A stretch of 64,000 nucleotides of DNA from Paulinella micropora (lineage: Eukaryota > Cercozoa > Imbricatea > Euglyphida > Paulinellidae), in the NCBI GenBank assembly GCA_019918135.1, contig WBZZ01003321.1:225001-289000 (forward strand). The letters are read 5' to 3'. The position numbers were made by a program, and so were the translations under genes. A model generated the notes under the pieces. That model was not told where the DNA came from. It saw nothing but the letters and a program-made list of their open reading frames with translations, and did no database searches. This document shows, piece after piece, positions 19,247-29,720 of the stretch (the first letter of the stretch is position 1; each line of letters starts with the position of its first letter).

Positions 19247-19252
19247 GTCAAG
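19247..19252 (+). repeat. 6-bp target site duplication of element 2 (left)
   Basis: GTCAAG stands directly before the AGTAG terminus. Its partner, CTTGAC (the reverse complement), stands directly outside the other terminus at 35,329-35,334. Six bases is the known Polinton duplication length. Confidence 0.75.
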
Positions 19253-19405
19253 AGTAGATGATACAGGAAATCTCGGCGTGAATTTTTGCAAATTCACAGC
19301 CTTCGTTTTCTGGATTGCAGCCTCTCCTATTGATTATAAATACCAAGAAACAAAAACAAACAAATAGCATTCTACAGCACACTACGAGAAAAATGAATGT
19401 ATCAT
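19253..19405 (+). repeat. Terminal repeat of element 2, left
   Basis: It begins AGTAGATGATACAGG and matches 35,335-35,488 with only a handful of differences over about 150 bases. An AGT start with flanking 6-bp duplications is the Polinton terminus rule. Confidence 0.8.
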
Positions 19406-19606
19406 TAAATTGACCTTTTTCGTCTTCCAACTCCAGTTCGCCGAAAAAAAGAAAAGTTGTCCATGTAAAAAAGCCACACGGGGCCTTTTTGACCTGAGCC
19501 TCTAGGTGTGCTGTGTGAGAAGTGTTTTGAAGTTTTTATGCTTTTTTCTGGTGAGTGGTGGTAAATTCCATTTAAGTTTAAGGACATAATAAGTCATAAA
19601 AGGACC

Positions 19607-20290
19607 ATGCCCGACTACAAGCAAGGAAAAATTTATGCTATTCGTTCATACCAGACTGACCAAATATATATTGGTTCTACTACAAACCCACTTCATAAAA
19701 GATTATATGCTCATCGGAGGGATTTCAAGAGGTGGAAAAATGGAAAGACTTTTTAAAAAACTTCTTTTAATATTCTAAAACACGACGATAACTACATTGA
19801 ACTTATTGAAATGTTTCAATCTAATAACAAAATGGAACTTGGTAAGAGAGAAGGAGAAATAATAAGACATACGGAAAATTGTGTTAATAAAAGAATTGAA
19901 GGAAGCGGAACAATCAAAGAATGGGAAGAGGATAATAAAGAAAAAATTAAAAAACAAAATCAGGAATATTATCAAATTAACAAAGATAAATATAAGATAC
20001 AAGAGGAGAATGTTAAAGAAAGGTGTAGAAAATACAGAGAAGAAAATACTGACATAAATACATAAATAAAAAGAAATATGTATCGGAAAGAAGAAAAGAA
20101 TACTTAAAAAATATAACAAAGAATATTCAAAAACATACAGAGAGACTAACAGGGAAAAATTGAAAGAAAACAAAAACAAAAAATCAGTTGTGTATGTGGA
20201 GGAAAATATAATATTTCTCATAGAATAAGACATATAACCACTGCTAAACATTTTGATAACCTTATTGGATTAAATGTATTTAATTTATAA
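19607..20290 (+). pseudogene. GIY-YIG endonuclease, element 2, broken
   Basis: Start MPDYKQGKIYAIRS, then IYIGSTTNPLHKRLYAHRRD: the GIY and YIG strands and the conserved Arg. A tail with KREGEIIRHTENCVNKRIEG and a Lys/Glu/Asn-rich helical stretch follows, then a CVCGGKYN zinc-like end near 20,200. It lies directly inside the left terminal repeat, whereas in element 1 the same gene lies between integrase and fibre. It is a fossil with a few breaks. Confidence 0.7.
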
Positions 20291-21275
20291 ATCTAATATT
20301 TGTTTCTTCTTTCTTATTCTATCTGAGGTTCTCACATTACTTTCATCAATGTTTTCTCTTTTTAATAATCTCTGTGTGTTTCGTTCCTTAGTTATTTTTT
20401 CTCTTTATCTTTTACTTGCTTTTCTTCATCTACCGATTTAGTAAATTCAGTTTTTAGAAATTCTCGCGGTGATACTAATTCATTATCAGATAGAATGATT
20501 TTAAAGCCAGACCTACCTATTACTTTGTAAATCTGCTTACTAAACTGCTTTCCACCTTTTTCAAATGTTCTCCGTTTAAGTTCGCGTCGGACCTTATCGC
20601 CTACTTCAAATTCATCAATCAGATGATCTCTTTGAAGTGTTTGTTTATTTTTATCTCTCCCGAAAAATACTTCCACTGGTTTAGCCTGAATTCCTCCATT
20701 TAGCCTGAATTATAAGCATTTACTAAGTCTTGAATATAACTAACCCAATCAAAATTACGATTGGTTTCAAATAAAAGGTCTAACCATCTTCTTATACTCC
20801 TTATAACTCTATCAACAACCGCTAAGGCTCTATGGTCGCCGACTTCAACCACATCATGTTTAATTCCATTTTCATTAAAATATTCACGAGTTGCTCCTTT
20901 ATATTCTCCCCCGCTGTCAGTAGTAATTGATTTCGGTTTATATTTGATTGATTTTAAAGCATAATAGACTTCTTTTGCTGTTTTATTTTTTAATGGAATG
21001 ATTATTAAATATCGACTATGACAATCAATCCAAACAAGCATCCAAGCATATCCTTTATTTCCTTTCTTATCTTTTATCTTACTCATATCTGCTAAGTCAA
21101 GAAAGACTTGGTCTAATGGCTTATCAACCCATATAGTATTCCATATTTTCGGATTCTTCTTCTGGTGGTCAATTTCAAGTGCTTCTTCTTCTTTTGTTTT
21201 AACTACTTCTCCAGTAGGTGTGTCTCCGAGACTATTGCGATTTTGATTATTAATAATTGTATGTTTATTGTCCAT
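20285..21275 (-). pseudogene. rve integrase, element 2, broken
   Basis: Starts MDNKHTIINNQNRNS. The core shows KPLDQVFLDLADMSKIKDKK (first acidic block), WMLVWIDCHSRYLIIIPL, TDSGGEYKGATREYF (second acidic block) and VEVGDHRALAVVDRVIRSIR. The C-terminal part has FEVGDKVRRELKRRTFEKGG and a VSPREFLKTEF tail, the SH3-like DNA-binding end of Polinton integrases. It is divergent from the methyltransferase, with only 10 bases between start codons. It is a fossil with about one break. Confidence 0.85.
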
Positions 21276-21285
21276 AATATATACT

Positions 21286-22026
21286 ATGGCATTTTTTCCA
21301 AGGGTAGGAGGAAAATATTTTCTGAAAAAAGTAATTATTCCATTAATACCAACTCACAAAATTTATGTGGAACCTTTCGTTGGTGCTGGAAGCATATTTA
21401 GAAAAAAAGAACCATCCGATTTAGAAGTTATCAATGATTTAGATAAAGATACTTATCACATATGGAGAGATATGAAAAAAGTGTCAGCAGAAACAATTAA
21501 TAGGTATGATTTTACACCTTCAAGGAACAAATTTGAAAAATTTAAAAAAGGAAAATTCAAAGAACCGAGTATGCGACTTTACAGGAATTTATATTTATCG
21601 TTTAACTCATTCGGAGGAAAGAGAAGTTCTTTCGCCGATTACAGAAATTATGATAGACTATTTTCAAGGGAACATTTTAAGAAAAACGTAGAAAAAATAA
21701 AAGATAGATTGAAAGACACTATAGTATTAAATAAAGACTTTAAAGCAGTGATAAAAAAATACGACACACCAGATACATTTTTCTACCTAGACCCGCCATA
21801 CGACGAAGAAAAAAATAAAAGTTGGGGTTATAAACACCATGTTTCTCCTGAAGAAGTATTTAGTGTTGTAAAAGGAATAAAAGGTAAATTTATTTTATCT
21901 TATAACTATTCCAAAAAAATAAAACACATCTTTAAAGACTTTAAGATAAGGAAAGTGAAAACAACTTATGTATTAAATGGTTCTGACAGAAAAGCAGTGA
22001 GAGAATTATTGATTTCAAACTTTTAA
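21286..22026 (+). CDS. N6-adenine DNA methyltransferase, D12 (Dam) class, element 2
   Basis: A 246-aa enzyme that would methylate adenine in DNA. The SAM-binding motif VEPFVGAGSIF is at residues 28-38 and the catalytic DPPY in FFYLDPPYDEE at about 168. LYRNLYLSFNSFGGKRSSFA lies between. The start at 21,286 (MAFFPRVGGKYFLKK) is preferred over an upstream in-frame ATG because it is the usual D12 beginning. The gene is absent from element 1, so it is an accessory gain. It may protect the element's DNA from a nuclease or mark it; that is inference. The frame looks whole. Confidence 0.85.
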   Translation: MAFFPRVGGKYFLKKVIIPLIPTHKIYVEPFVGAGSIFRKKEPSDLEVINDLDKDTYHIWRDMKKVSAETINRYDFTPSRNKFEKFKKGKFKEPSMRLYRNLYLSFNSFGGKRSSFADYRNYDRLFSREHFKKNVEKIKDRLKDTIVLNKDFKAVIKKYDTPDTFFYLDPPYDEEKNKSWGYKHHVSPEEVFSVVKGIKGKFILSYNYSKKIKHIFKDFKIRKVKTTYVLNGSDRKAVRELLISNF

Positions 22027-22058
22027 AACTTCAAGAAACATTTTTCAACATCATTATT

Positions 22059-22550
22059 TTATTCTTTTTTAGCACCACCAGAAGATTGATTATATACTTT
22101 CACACTCACACTGCTAGACTTTTTTCCTTTCCCTTTCTTAGGTTTCGGTTCTTCTTCTTCACTACTCTCACTTTCACTTTCTTCACTTTCATGAGGCTCG
22201 GGCTCTGGTTTCTTACTCTTCTCCTTTTCTCTCTTAGTTTCCGATTTCTTTCTTCTTATCTTCATGTTCGCCATCTTTTCAGCGATGATATCAGTAAAAT
22301 CACATTCATCTTCACTCTCACTCTGCTCGGGAGTGTCATCTTGATCCTTCTCATTAATAATATCTGTTGCTAAATTCTTATTTTCTATCTCTGCTATTTT
22401 TCGTTCCATATCTTCGTCTTCATTTTTAACCGCATTTCGGTATTGTTCCAAAACCTTTTTGGCATGTTCCATTTTTCTCTGCTTCGCTTTGTGTTTAATT
22501 CCATCGACTGCTTTTCCCCAATTTTGTCGGCTCGCTTCGGGAGACGGCAT
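22059..22550 (-). CDS. Charged protein with acidic Ser/Glu tail, 163 aa, element 2
   Basis: Start MPSPEASRQNWGKAVDGIKH, then a helical Lys/Glu stretch to about residue 60, an acidic part (DDTPEQSESEDECDFTD), a basic RRKKSETKREKEKSKK run, a Glu/Ser block and a final basic KGKGKKSSSVSVKVYN segment. The first 50 residues match the short gene at 1,499-1,657. Alternating acidic and basic low-complexity blocks suggest a disordered chromatin- or core-type protein. Family unknown. It faces the fibre gene across a short AT-rich promoter-like gap. Confidence 0.6.
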   Translation of the reverse strand: MPSPEASRQNWGKAVDGIKHKAKQRKMEHAKKVLEQYRNAVKNEDEDMERKIAEIENKNLATDIINEKDQDDTPEQSESEDECDFTDIIAEKMANMKIRRKKSETKREKEKSKKPEPEPHESEESESESSEEEEPKPKKGKGKKSSSVSVKVYNQSSGGAKKE

Positions 22551-22616
22551 TTTATACTAAGATTATTATATTTTAAGTATTTTTTAAATAAATAAATAAT
22601 TAATTAATATATACCA

Positions 22617-25540
22617 ATGTCGCAATATAAATCCTTACTCGGTCTTAATGAGTTGGCTGTTGATAGTCTAAACATACTTAACTTAGATTTAACCAATACC
22701 AACATAGTCGGTCTGAATACAGACAGAGTGCCAGAAGATTCCGACCCTATAAATCTTTATTATACTGATGCGCGATTTGACACACGTCTCGCTTTAAAAT
22801 CAACGACGGACATCAAAGAAGGAAAAAAATTTATACTACACAGAGCAACGAGTAAGGGATAATGACGAAGTCAAAGCCTCAATTCAACACCGCTCTAACA
22901 CTTCCAATCCGCACCAAACCAGTTTATATAATTTGATAGACACAAACATATTTGCACAAGCGAGCGGTCAAGACTTAACTTACAACGATGTAGAAGACAA
23001 ATGGAAGAATACAGCCCTTGGTTCAATTGATACACTTTCAGATGTGGTTATAACCGCACCAATAGTCACTAATAGTTATCTAACATATAATTCAATAAAC
23101 TGGGTAAATAAAACCTTTCCGATAAATGTTGATGAATTTGGCAATATTAGTATGGGAAGGAAGAATATAACAGGAGTTAATTTACTAAATACCAAAGATG
23201 TTGATGAATGGATATTTGAGCATCAAGATAATAATGATAAAGTTTCAGCGAGTGGAAGCATAGATAGCCACAGCGATGTGACACAATATCAGGCTTCCCA
23301 GCAGATAACCAACTGCTTATTTATAGCACGGGTCCATGGAGAAATACGACTCCACCCTTTCTGAGATTAGACGGCACTGCAAGTATGACTGGAGGACTAA
23401 ATATGAATAGTCAAAACATTACAAATGTAAATCAACTAAATGGTAGGGCTATCGCGACTTGGTTATCAGAGCACGACTCCAACAACGCGAAAGTGTCAGC
23501 AAGTGGAAGTATTGATACACATAGCGATGTGATTATAACAACAGCATCAGATAATCAACTACTCATTTATAACACAATGGCGAAATGGGGCATCGCCCTT
23601 TCTTAGATTAGACGGAACCGCCAGTATGACAGGAGCATTAAATATGGGTGGTTATGCTATTTCAGGGGCTTCTACATATAATGGAATTAATCTAGCAAAT
23701 CTAGCAGTCCATAGCAATGTGGTTAAACTAACAGGAGACCAAACCATAGCAGGAAATAAAAAATTTACATCAACTTTAGAAGTAAGTGGTTCATCCAATC
23801 CTACTACTTTTGATGGTATTGGCATAGCCTTTGATACAAAAATAGGAATGATTGCAGCACAAAAAACAGCAACAGCGACTTGGTATCCGATACAAATAAC
23901 TGGTTCGTATGTTAAGTTATATTCAGGTAATACTTTAATTATAACCGCAACTGGAACAACATTAAGTTTGAATAACAACAAAATAACAAACTTAGCCGAC
24001 CCTTCCGCTTCAACAGATGGAGCAAATAAAAGTTATGTTGATACCAATTTTGTTAAACCATAGCAGGAACTAAAACATTTAACAATCAAATTTCAATGGG
24101 CACTAACCTAATACCCACATTAGCAGACGATGTGGCAAACAAAAATATGTTGATGATAATTGTGTGAAACTAACAGGAGACCAAACAATAACAGGAATTA
24201 AAACATTCAACAGGACGAGCACTGTGATAAAATATCTAACTTTAACACAAACGGCTGATTTTAATAATCAAGTTATCATTAATGGTGGAAATATAACATA
24301 TAATGGGGCGAGGATATTAAACCAAAATGGAGGAGATATATTCTTTTCACAGACATCAGGTAATTATCAATATTTCTTATTTACTCTAAATACTGCTACA
24401 AGTGGAACCGCGAACCAACGAGGTTATGTATTTACGACTGTAGCATTTGATGCAAAAGGAGCAGGTCTTTATATTTCAAAACTTGTGGATAATAAAAGTG
24501 CTTCGTCTGACATTGTCCGTTTTAACAATGCTGGTGGTATGCGGTTTTATGAAGCCTTAGATATGAACTCAAACAACATAACAAATGGTGGAACAATAAC
24601 GGGAACAACAATTACTTCAACCGCAGGAATAACTACAACTACATTAACGGCGAGCGGATTATTAACAGCAGATGGCGGTTGCAAGTTATCTATTCAAAAT
24701 AAAGTAGATGGAGGAAATGGGCAGGGTATATTTCTGTGGGATACAGACAACGCAGGATGGGGGATTTATATGGCTCAGCCTGGGACATATAAAAGTCTAT
24801 CTGGAGGGTCTGCGGTTGCAGGCAACGATATTTCAGGCTTTGCTATAAGATTTAGGTCTGGTTTTGCTTCAACAGATGGTTTTGTGTGGGAAAATTCTAA
24901 CGAGCAATTGTTAATGTCATTAAATGGGGCAAACGGGACTTTATGGACGAAATGATTAATAACGGCTAGTGCGGGTATATCAACAACAACGGCAACCGCG
25001 AGTGGATTACTAACGGGAAATGCGGGTATATCAACAACCACATTAACAACAAGTGGCTTACTAACGGCAAATGCGGGGATTACATACTCTGGGTTGCTAA
25101 CGACCACAACTACTAATGGAGCGAAAATAGGAATTCAAGGACAAACAGACTGGACGAATGCAAGAGGAATATTTGTATGGGATACTGCTGATTCAGCATG
25201 GGGATATAAATCACCAAGTGGAGGAACAGCACCAGCAGGAGGAGTAGGCGGAGGATGAACTTCTTATGCTATTAGATTTAGAGTGAATAATTCTTCAACG
25301 AGTGGGTTCATATGGGAGAATAGTTCAAATACTGCTTTAATGTCTTTGAAAGCAAGCGATGGACAATTATGGGTATTGTCTAATCCAATTCAATATTCAG
25401 ACAGGAGAAAAAAAGAAGATATAAAGGAATGCTTAGGCTTAGATTTTATTAATAAGTTAAATCCAGTCTGCTATCGTATGATTGATGATTAAAAAAAATG
25501 TAGGACTGGCTTAATAGCACAAGAATTAGAAGAAATACTG
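22617..25540 (+). pseudogene. Long fibre protein with S74-type end, element 2, broken
   Basis: Same layout as the element 1 fibre: a SQYKSLLGLNELAVDSLNIL start, VNAFSKT-free beta-repeat shaft with KLTGDQTIAGNKKF-like modules, and an S74-type YSDRRKKEDIKECLGLDF block near the 3' end. The part from about 24,230 to 25,530 is nearly base-identical to 4,140-5,470, while other genes differ more. It is a fossil with several breaks. Confidence 0.7.
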
Positions 25541-25749
25541 ATAATTGTTGTTGTATAAAAAACAGACCGACCGACAGCCGACTTATTAAATACTTATTTC
25601 AAATGGGTATCATTATTGCCATTATAACCCTTTGTATCGTGATGCTATCTGAAAAGAACTTACCTTGTGAGGTTGTTAACACTTATGTCGGAATTTTGAC
25701 CTTACTCATAGGAATTTGCCTTCCATCACCTTCTTCAAGTAAGAAGTGA
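25541..25749 (+). pseudogene. Remnant of the two-helix membrane protein, element 2
   Basis: It keeps the NRPTDSRLIKYLFQMGIIIA-like region and a second helix ending SPSSSKK, matching the C-terminal half of 5,830-6,183. It is incomplete. Confidence 0.5.
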
Positions 25750-25989
25750 GCATTCATAGGTATGTGTCATATACCATCTATTATCACCCGCACACATTAA
25801 AGGCAGTGCATCATTCCATCCTATACACATATCACTAAAATGCTTATACACACATTTAAACTTTGAATTTAAACCAGACTGAATACACCAAACACACGAT
25901 TCATTCTTTTTTTCACTATACCTTGAGTAAAAGTCGCAGGCTGTCCGACCTAACACAGACCCGACAAATATTAATAAAATTTTTATCAT
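25735..25989 (-). CDS. Small secreted or anchored Cys-rich protein, 84 aa, element 2
   Basis: The start at 25,989 gives a signal-like MIKILLIFVGSVLGR, then ACDFYSRYSEKKNESCVWCI, KFKCVYKHFSDMC and DALPLMCAGD. It has the same length and cysteine layout as 6,315-6,569. A longer frame exists upstream of 25,989, but its extra part has no counterpart in element 1. The function is not known. Its 3' end touches the remnant membrane gene. Confidence 0.6.
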   Translation of the reverse strand: MIKILLIFVGSVLGRTACDFYSRYSEKKNESCVWCIQSGLNSKFKCVYKHFSDMCIGWNDALPLMCAGDNRWYMTHTYECSLLT

Positions 25990-26052
25990 CTTATATCTAT
26001 ATTTATATATTTTAACCACAAAGCACGAAGTGGCGAAGCAAGCGTAGTCAGA

Positions 26053-26397
26053 ATGACGGAGCACAAATACCAAAAGATTATTTTTCTGAGCAATGATTTT
26101 GTTGGAAGAAAAACATTTAATAAACATATTCAAATGTCATTCACACCAACTAAAATGAATGTAAAATTTATTCACTACTATAACGGCCAGACGGAAACCA
26201 AAACCAGAATTCTTTATATGGACAGAATTGGAATTATTGGCACATTTGCAGATAGTAATATAGCAAACATATAATTTGGGTGTCGTTGGATGGACAGACG
26301 GACAATATACATTTAAAGTCCTTGAAACTGACAGCGGAAATATTGATACAGGAAATTTAGCGGGAAGAATTGTTGTGTGTTTGGAATTCTTAGGATA
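26053..26397 (+). pseudogene. Small conserved protein before the ATPase, element 2, broken
   Basis: Start MTEHKYQKIIFLSNDFVGRK, then FTPTKMNVKF and, later, ETDSGNIDTGNLAGRIVVCL, as in 6,568-6,917. It is likely a small structural protein, by position only. Fossil with about one break. Confidence 0.5.
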
Positions 26398-26407
26398 ATA
26401 ATATACA

Positions 26408-27210
26408 ATGCTTAAGATTAACAATTTCAAGGTGAAGCCTGTAAAACAAGAGGGGGATGGAAACAAAAAAGCCAAGGGTATAAATTATTCAACGAGCCGT
26501 ATGCCAATATATTTCTACTCGCCCATAAGAAGAGCGGGAAAACTACCGCACTCTTTGAAATACTGAAACAAACTACAGACAGAAAAACCCGTATTGTCAT
26601 TATTGCTTCAACAATACACAAGGACTACATTTATAAAGCAATGGTAAAGCACTTCAAGAACAGGGGAAACCCGATGGCAATTTATGACTTTCTTAAATCA
26701 GATGGTGTTAATGTGATAGACTATGAACTTGACAAACTGAACAGACAGGACGAGCAACACGAAGGAGAAATCAAAGATGAAGAGGAAATAGAGAAACCAC
26801 AATTTCTTTATTTCGGAAAGGAAAAGAAAAAAGAAGAAGGAGGTGAGAAGAAAGAGAGACCAAGTAAGTATATTTCGCCAGAGGTTGTTTTTGTTTTGGA
26901 CGATTTAGGAAGTGGATTAAGAGACAAGTCCGTAAGTGATTTGTTAAAAAAGAACAGACACTATAAATCAAAGGTGATTATGTCAAGCCAGTATCTGAAT
27001 GACCTACGACCAGAAGCCATTAAGCAGTTAGACTATTTATTAATCTTTCCAGGCCAGTCTCAGGACAAAATGGAACTCGTGTATAAGCACTTAGACTTAT
27101 CTTTTGATTTTGACTACTTTCTTCAAAAGTATCACGAAGCAACAAAGGAACGATTTAATTTTCTTTATGTATCAAGTGTTGATAACGAATTACGCAAAAC
27201 CTTTGCCTAT
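26408..27210 (+). pseudogene. FtsK/HerA packaging ATPase, element 2, broken
   Basis: It carries the same Walker A neighbourhood (HKKSGKTTALFEIL) and Walker B (EVVFVLDDLGSGLRDKSVSD) as element 1 and an identical FDFDYFLQKYHEATKERFNF end region. The linker between about 26,740 and 26,870 is more diverged (EKKKEEGGEKKERPSKY). It is a fossil with about one or two breaks. Confidence 0.75.
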
Positions 27211-27280
27211 CGCATAAATAATATTTTTAGAATTATTTTTTTATTTTTTGCTGAAAAGATTTTTAAAATCTTTCTAATAT

Positions 27281-27592
27281 ATGCCCGTATCACCAGTGAT
27301 AATTTCACAACCATCAGGATATAACATCGGATACAATCCATCAATGCCACAGAAGGGTGGAAAAAAGAAAACTAAGAAGAAGGGATGTGGTCAAAAGGGA
27401 GGAAAGATTAACTGGGCTAAGGTCGGAAAAACCGCAATGGCTGTTAATAAGTTCCTTCGCGATAACAAGAATATTTCAAAGACCGCTAATGCCCTTGGCG
27501 ATGTCGGGGTTCCATATGCGTCTCGTATTGGGTCTACCTCCGCAAAACTTGGTTATGGTAAGCAACGAGGAGGTGTTGTAAAGTTTCACTGA
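27281..27592 (+). CDS. Small basic Gly/Lys-rich protein, 103 aa, element 2
   Basis: Start MPVSPVIISQPSGYNIGYNP, then a GGKKKTKKKGCGQKGGK basic cluster at residues 26-42, a helical middle (KTAMAVNKFLRDNKNISKTA) and a glycine/tyrosine end (LGYGKQRGGVVKFH). The copy in element 1 is broken. It resembles small core proteins such as adenovirus pX/mu in being short, basic and Gly-rich, but that is only analogy. Start preceded by a TCTAATAT box. Confidence 0.55.
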   Translation: MPVSPVIISQPSGYNIGYNPSMPQKGGKKKTKKKGCGQKGGKINWAKVGKTAMAVNKFLRDNKNISKTANALGDVGVPYASRIGSTSAKLGYGKQRGGVVKFH

Positions 27593-27647
27593 TAGTTATC
27601 AACTACACTCTCGTTGCTACCGCAACTCCCGTTTGTTGATACCCATC
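27591..27647. terminator. Intergenic hairpin, type A, element 2
   Basis: GATAGTTATCAAC pairs with GTTGATACCCATC; the inner GTTGC/GCAAC stem is intact. It overlaps the preceding stop codon exactly as in element 1. Confidence 0.6.
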
Positions 27648-27681
27648 GAAAACAAATTAATTTTTTCCCAAATAAAAAAAC

Positions 27682-27777
27682 GATGGTTTAGAATATAAAC
27701 GAAGTGTTATAGCAAAATTCGCAGGCGAATTTTTTATAAGCGGGAATGCGAAGCATGAAGCGCAATTCTAAAATATC
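27682..27777. terminator. Intergenic hairpin, type B with insert, element 2
   Basis: GATGGTTTAGAAT pairs with ATTCTAAAATATC. A 43-base AT-rich stretch containing its own AAAATTCGC / GCGAATTTT hairpin lies inside the loop. Confidence 0.5.
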
Positions 27778-28845
27778 ACAGGCTAAGGTAAGACCCCCGC
27801 GAGTGTAAAGGAATAAGAGCGGGAGGCCTTATATTATCCAGAAGGGTAAAAAATGTTATCTTAATTTTGGTAAGAAAACAAATGATATGAGCACACTTCA
27901 AATTGTTAAGTTGTTTTTGAAATATATTGGTAAGCCGAGGCCACAAAGGCAGGACCGCAAACCAAGGGAAAAAATAATCAAATCTGATTTCAATCGTCTT
28001 GAACACGAGAACCGAAACCAGATACAAAGAAATTTACAGAAGAAATATGAGTTAATACATGACGAGGAAGAAAAGGAAAAGAAGAAGAGGGAAGATGTGA
28101 TAGAAGAAAAGAAAAGGCTAGAACGAAAAGACATAGCAGATGCTAAGGAAAGACAAGATATAATGGACAGGGAACATAAAAGAGAACTAGCGGATATTAA
28201 TGAACGACAAGAACAAAAAGCCAGAGAACTAAGAAGGGAGCAAAAACTCATAAAAAATGTTAAATATGAAGAAGACTGAAATAATAGGATACAAGCATTA
28301 CCACCGCCACCACAATATCAATATATTATGCCACCGCAGCAGGGACAGCCACAAGCACCGCCATTAGGAGCACCACCACAAGCACCGCCATTACCTAATT
28401 TAGGAGATGAAGCACCATTGAAAACGAAAGAGCAATATGAGGAAGAAAAAAAGCAAAAGCAGAAAGATATTGAAACACTGAAATTAGCAGGATATACAGA
28501 TAAGTTCATTAAAAAAATGAGTCGTAAAGACTTACAAAAAGCCTGTCAAGATATTCAGACGGCTATAGCCACAGCGTCATCTTTAGAGGAACAGAAAAAG
28601 TTAGCAGAAGAATATAAAGAAAAACTTGAAAAGGAAGAAAAGAAAGCAGAAGAAAAGGGTAAGCATTTTGAAAATTTACAAATTAATCAATTTTTAATCT
28701 CTGCATTTTCAAAAACTTATCACCCAGACATTACTATAAAAGAGTTAGCACAGGCTTTAAAAAAGAGACTAGATAGTGATGGACATAAAAAATTAAATTA
28801 CAAAGACACTTCAAAGTGGATAATTAACATGATTAAAAGGTTTAA
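27753..28845 (+). pseudogene. Basic start and coiled-coil region before protease, element 2, broken
   Basis: It opens with a basic part matching 8,322-8,504 and a coiled coil (DEEEKEKKKREDVIEEKKRL), then a Pro/Gln/Ala stretch (PPQQGQPQAPPLGAPPQ) at 28,328 and a second coiled coil with EEYKEKLEKEEKKAEEKGKH. The end near 28,780 (LAQALKKRLDSDGHKK) is globular. It may supply a core or scaffold protein in front of the protease. It is a fossil with a few breaks and a microsatellite array inside it. Confidence 0.5.
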
Positions 28846-29536
28846 TATTGATATAGATATAGATATAGATATAGATATAGATATAGATATAGATATAGAT
28901 ATAGATATAGATATAGATATAGATATAGATATAGATATAGATATAGATATAGATATAGATATAGATATAGATATAGATGTAGATATAGATATAGATGTAG
29001 ATATAGATATAGATATAGATAAAGATATATCTATATCTATATCTATAACTATATCTATAACTATATCTATAACTATATCTATAACTATATCTATAACTAT
29101 ATCTATATCTGTATCTATATATCTTTATCTATATCTATATCTATATCTATATCTATATCTATATCTATATCTATAGTCTATATCTATATCTATAGTCTAT
29201 ATCTATATCTATATCTATATCTATATCTATATCTATATCTATATCTATATCTATATCTACAGCTATATCTATATCTATATCTATATCTATATCTATATCT
29301 ATATCTATATCTATATCTATATCTATATCTATATCTATATCTATATCTATATCTATATCTATATCTATATCTATAGTCTATATCTATATCTATATCTATA
29401 TCTATATCTATATCTATATCTATATCTATATCTATATCTATATCTATATCTATATCTATATCTATATCTATATCTATAGTCTATATCTATATCTATATCT
29501 ATATCTATATCTATATCTATATCTATATCTTTATCT
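28846..29536. repeat. Inverted (GATATA)n / (TATATC)n microsatellite, about 690 bp
   Basis: GATATA units run to about 29,022; from there the complementary TATATC-type units run to 29,536 with a few variants (TATAAC, TATAGTC). The switch of strand at 29,022 makes a long potential hairpin. It lies inside the coiled-coil/protease region of element 2 and has no counterpart in element 1. Confidence 0.9.
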
Positions 29537-29720
29537 ACTACTTCTACTGCTGGCGCTGCTACCATGATCCACCTTCCTGCTAGCGACATGGATGTGGAGG
29601 CGAAGTCAGTGGAAATTGATTATTTGCTACCTCCATTGGCGCGTCCTCATCCATCTCCGAGCTTCCTTCGCGTGCTGGCTTATGTTGTGTGCGCTTGCGG
29701 TCTCCGGCCTGTTGGAAATG
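29537..29720. other. GC-richer patch beside the microsatellite
   Basis: About 180 bases of clearly higher GC content (GGCGCTGCTACC, GGCGCGTCCTC) with no counterpart in element 1. Composition resembles the host segment, so it may be captured host DNA; that is inference. Confidence 0.5.
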
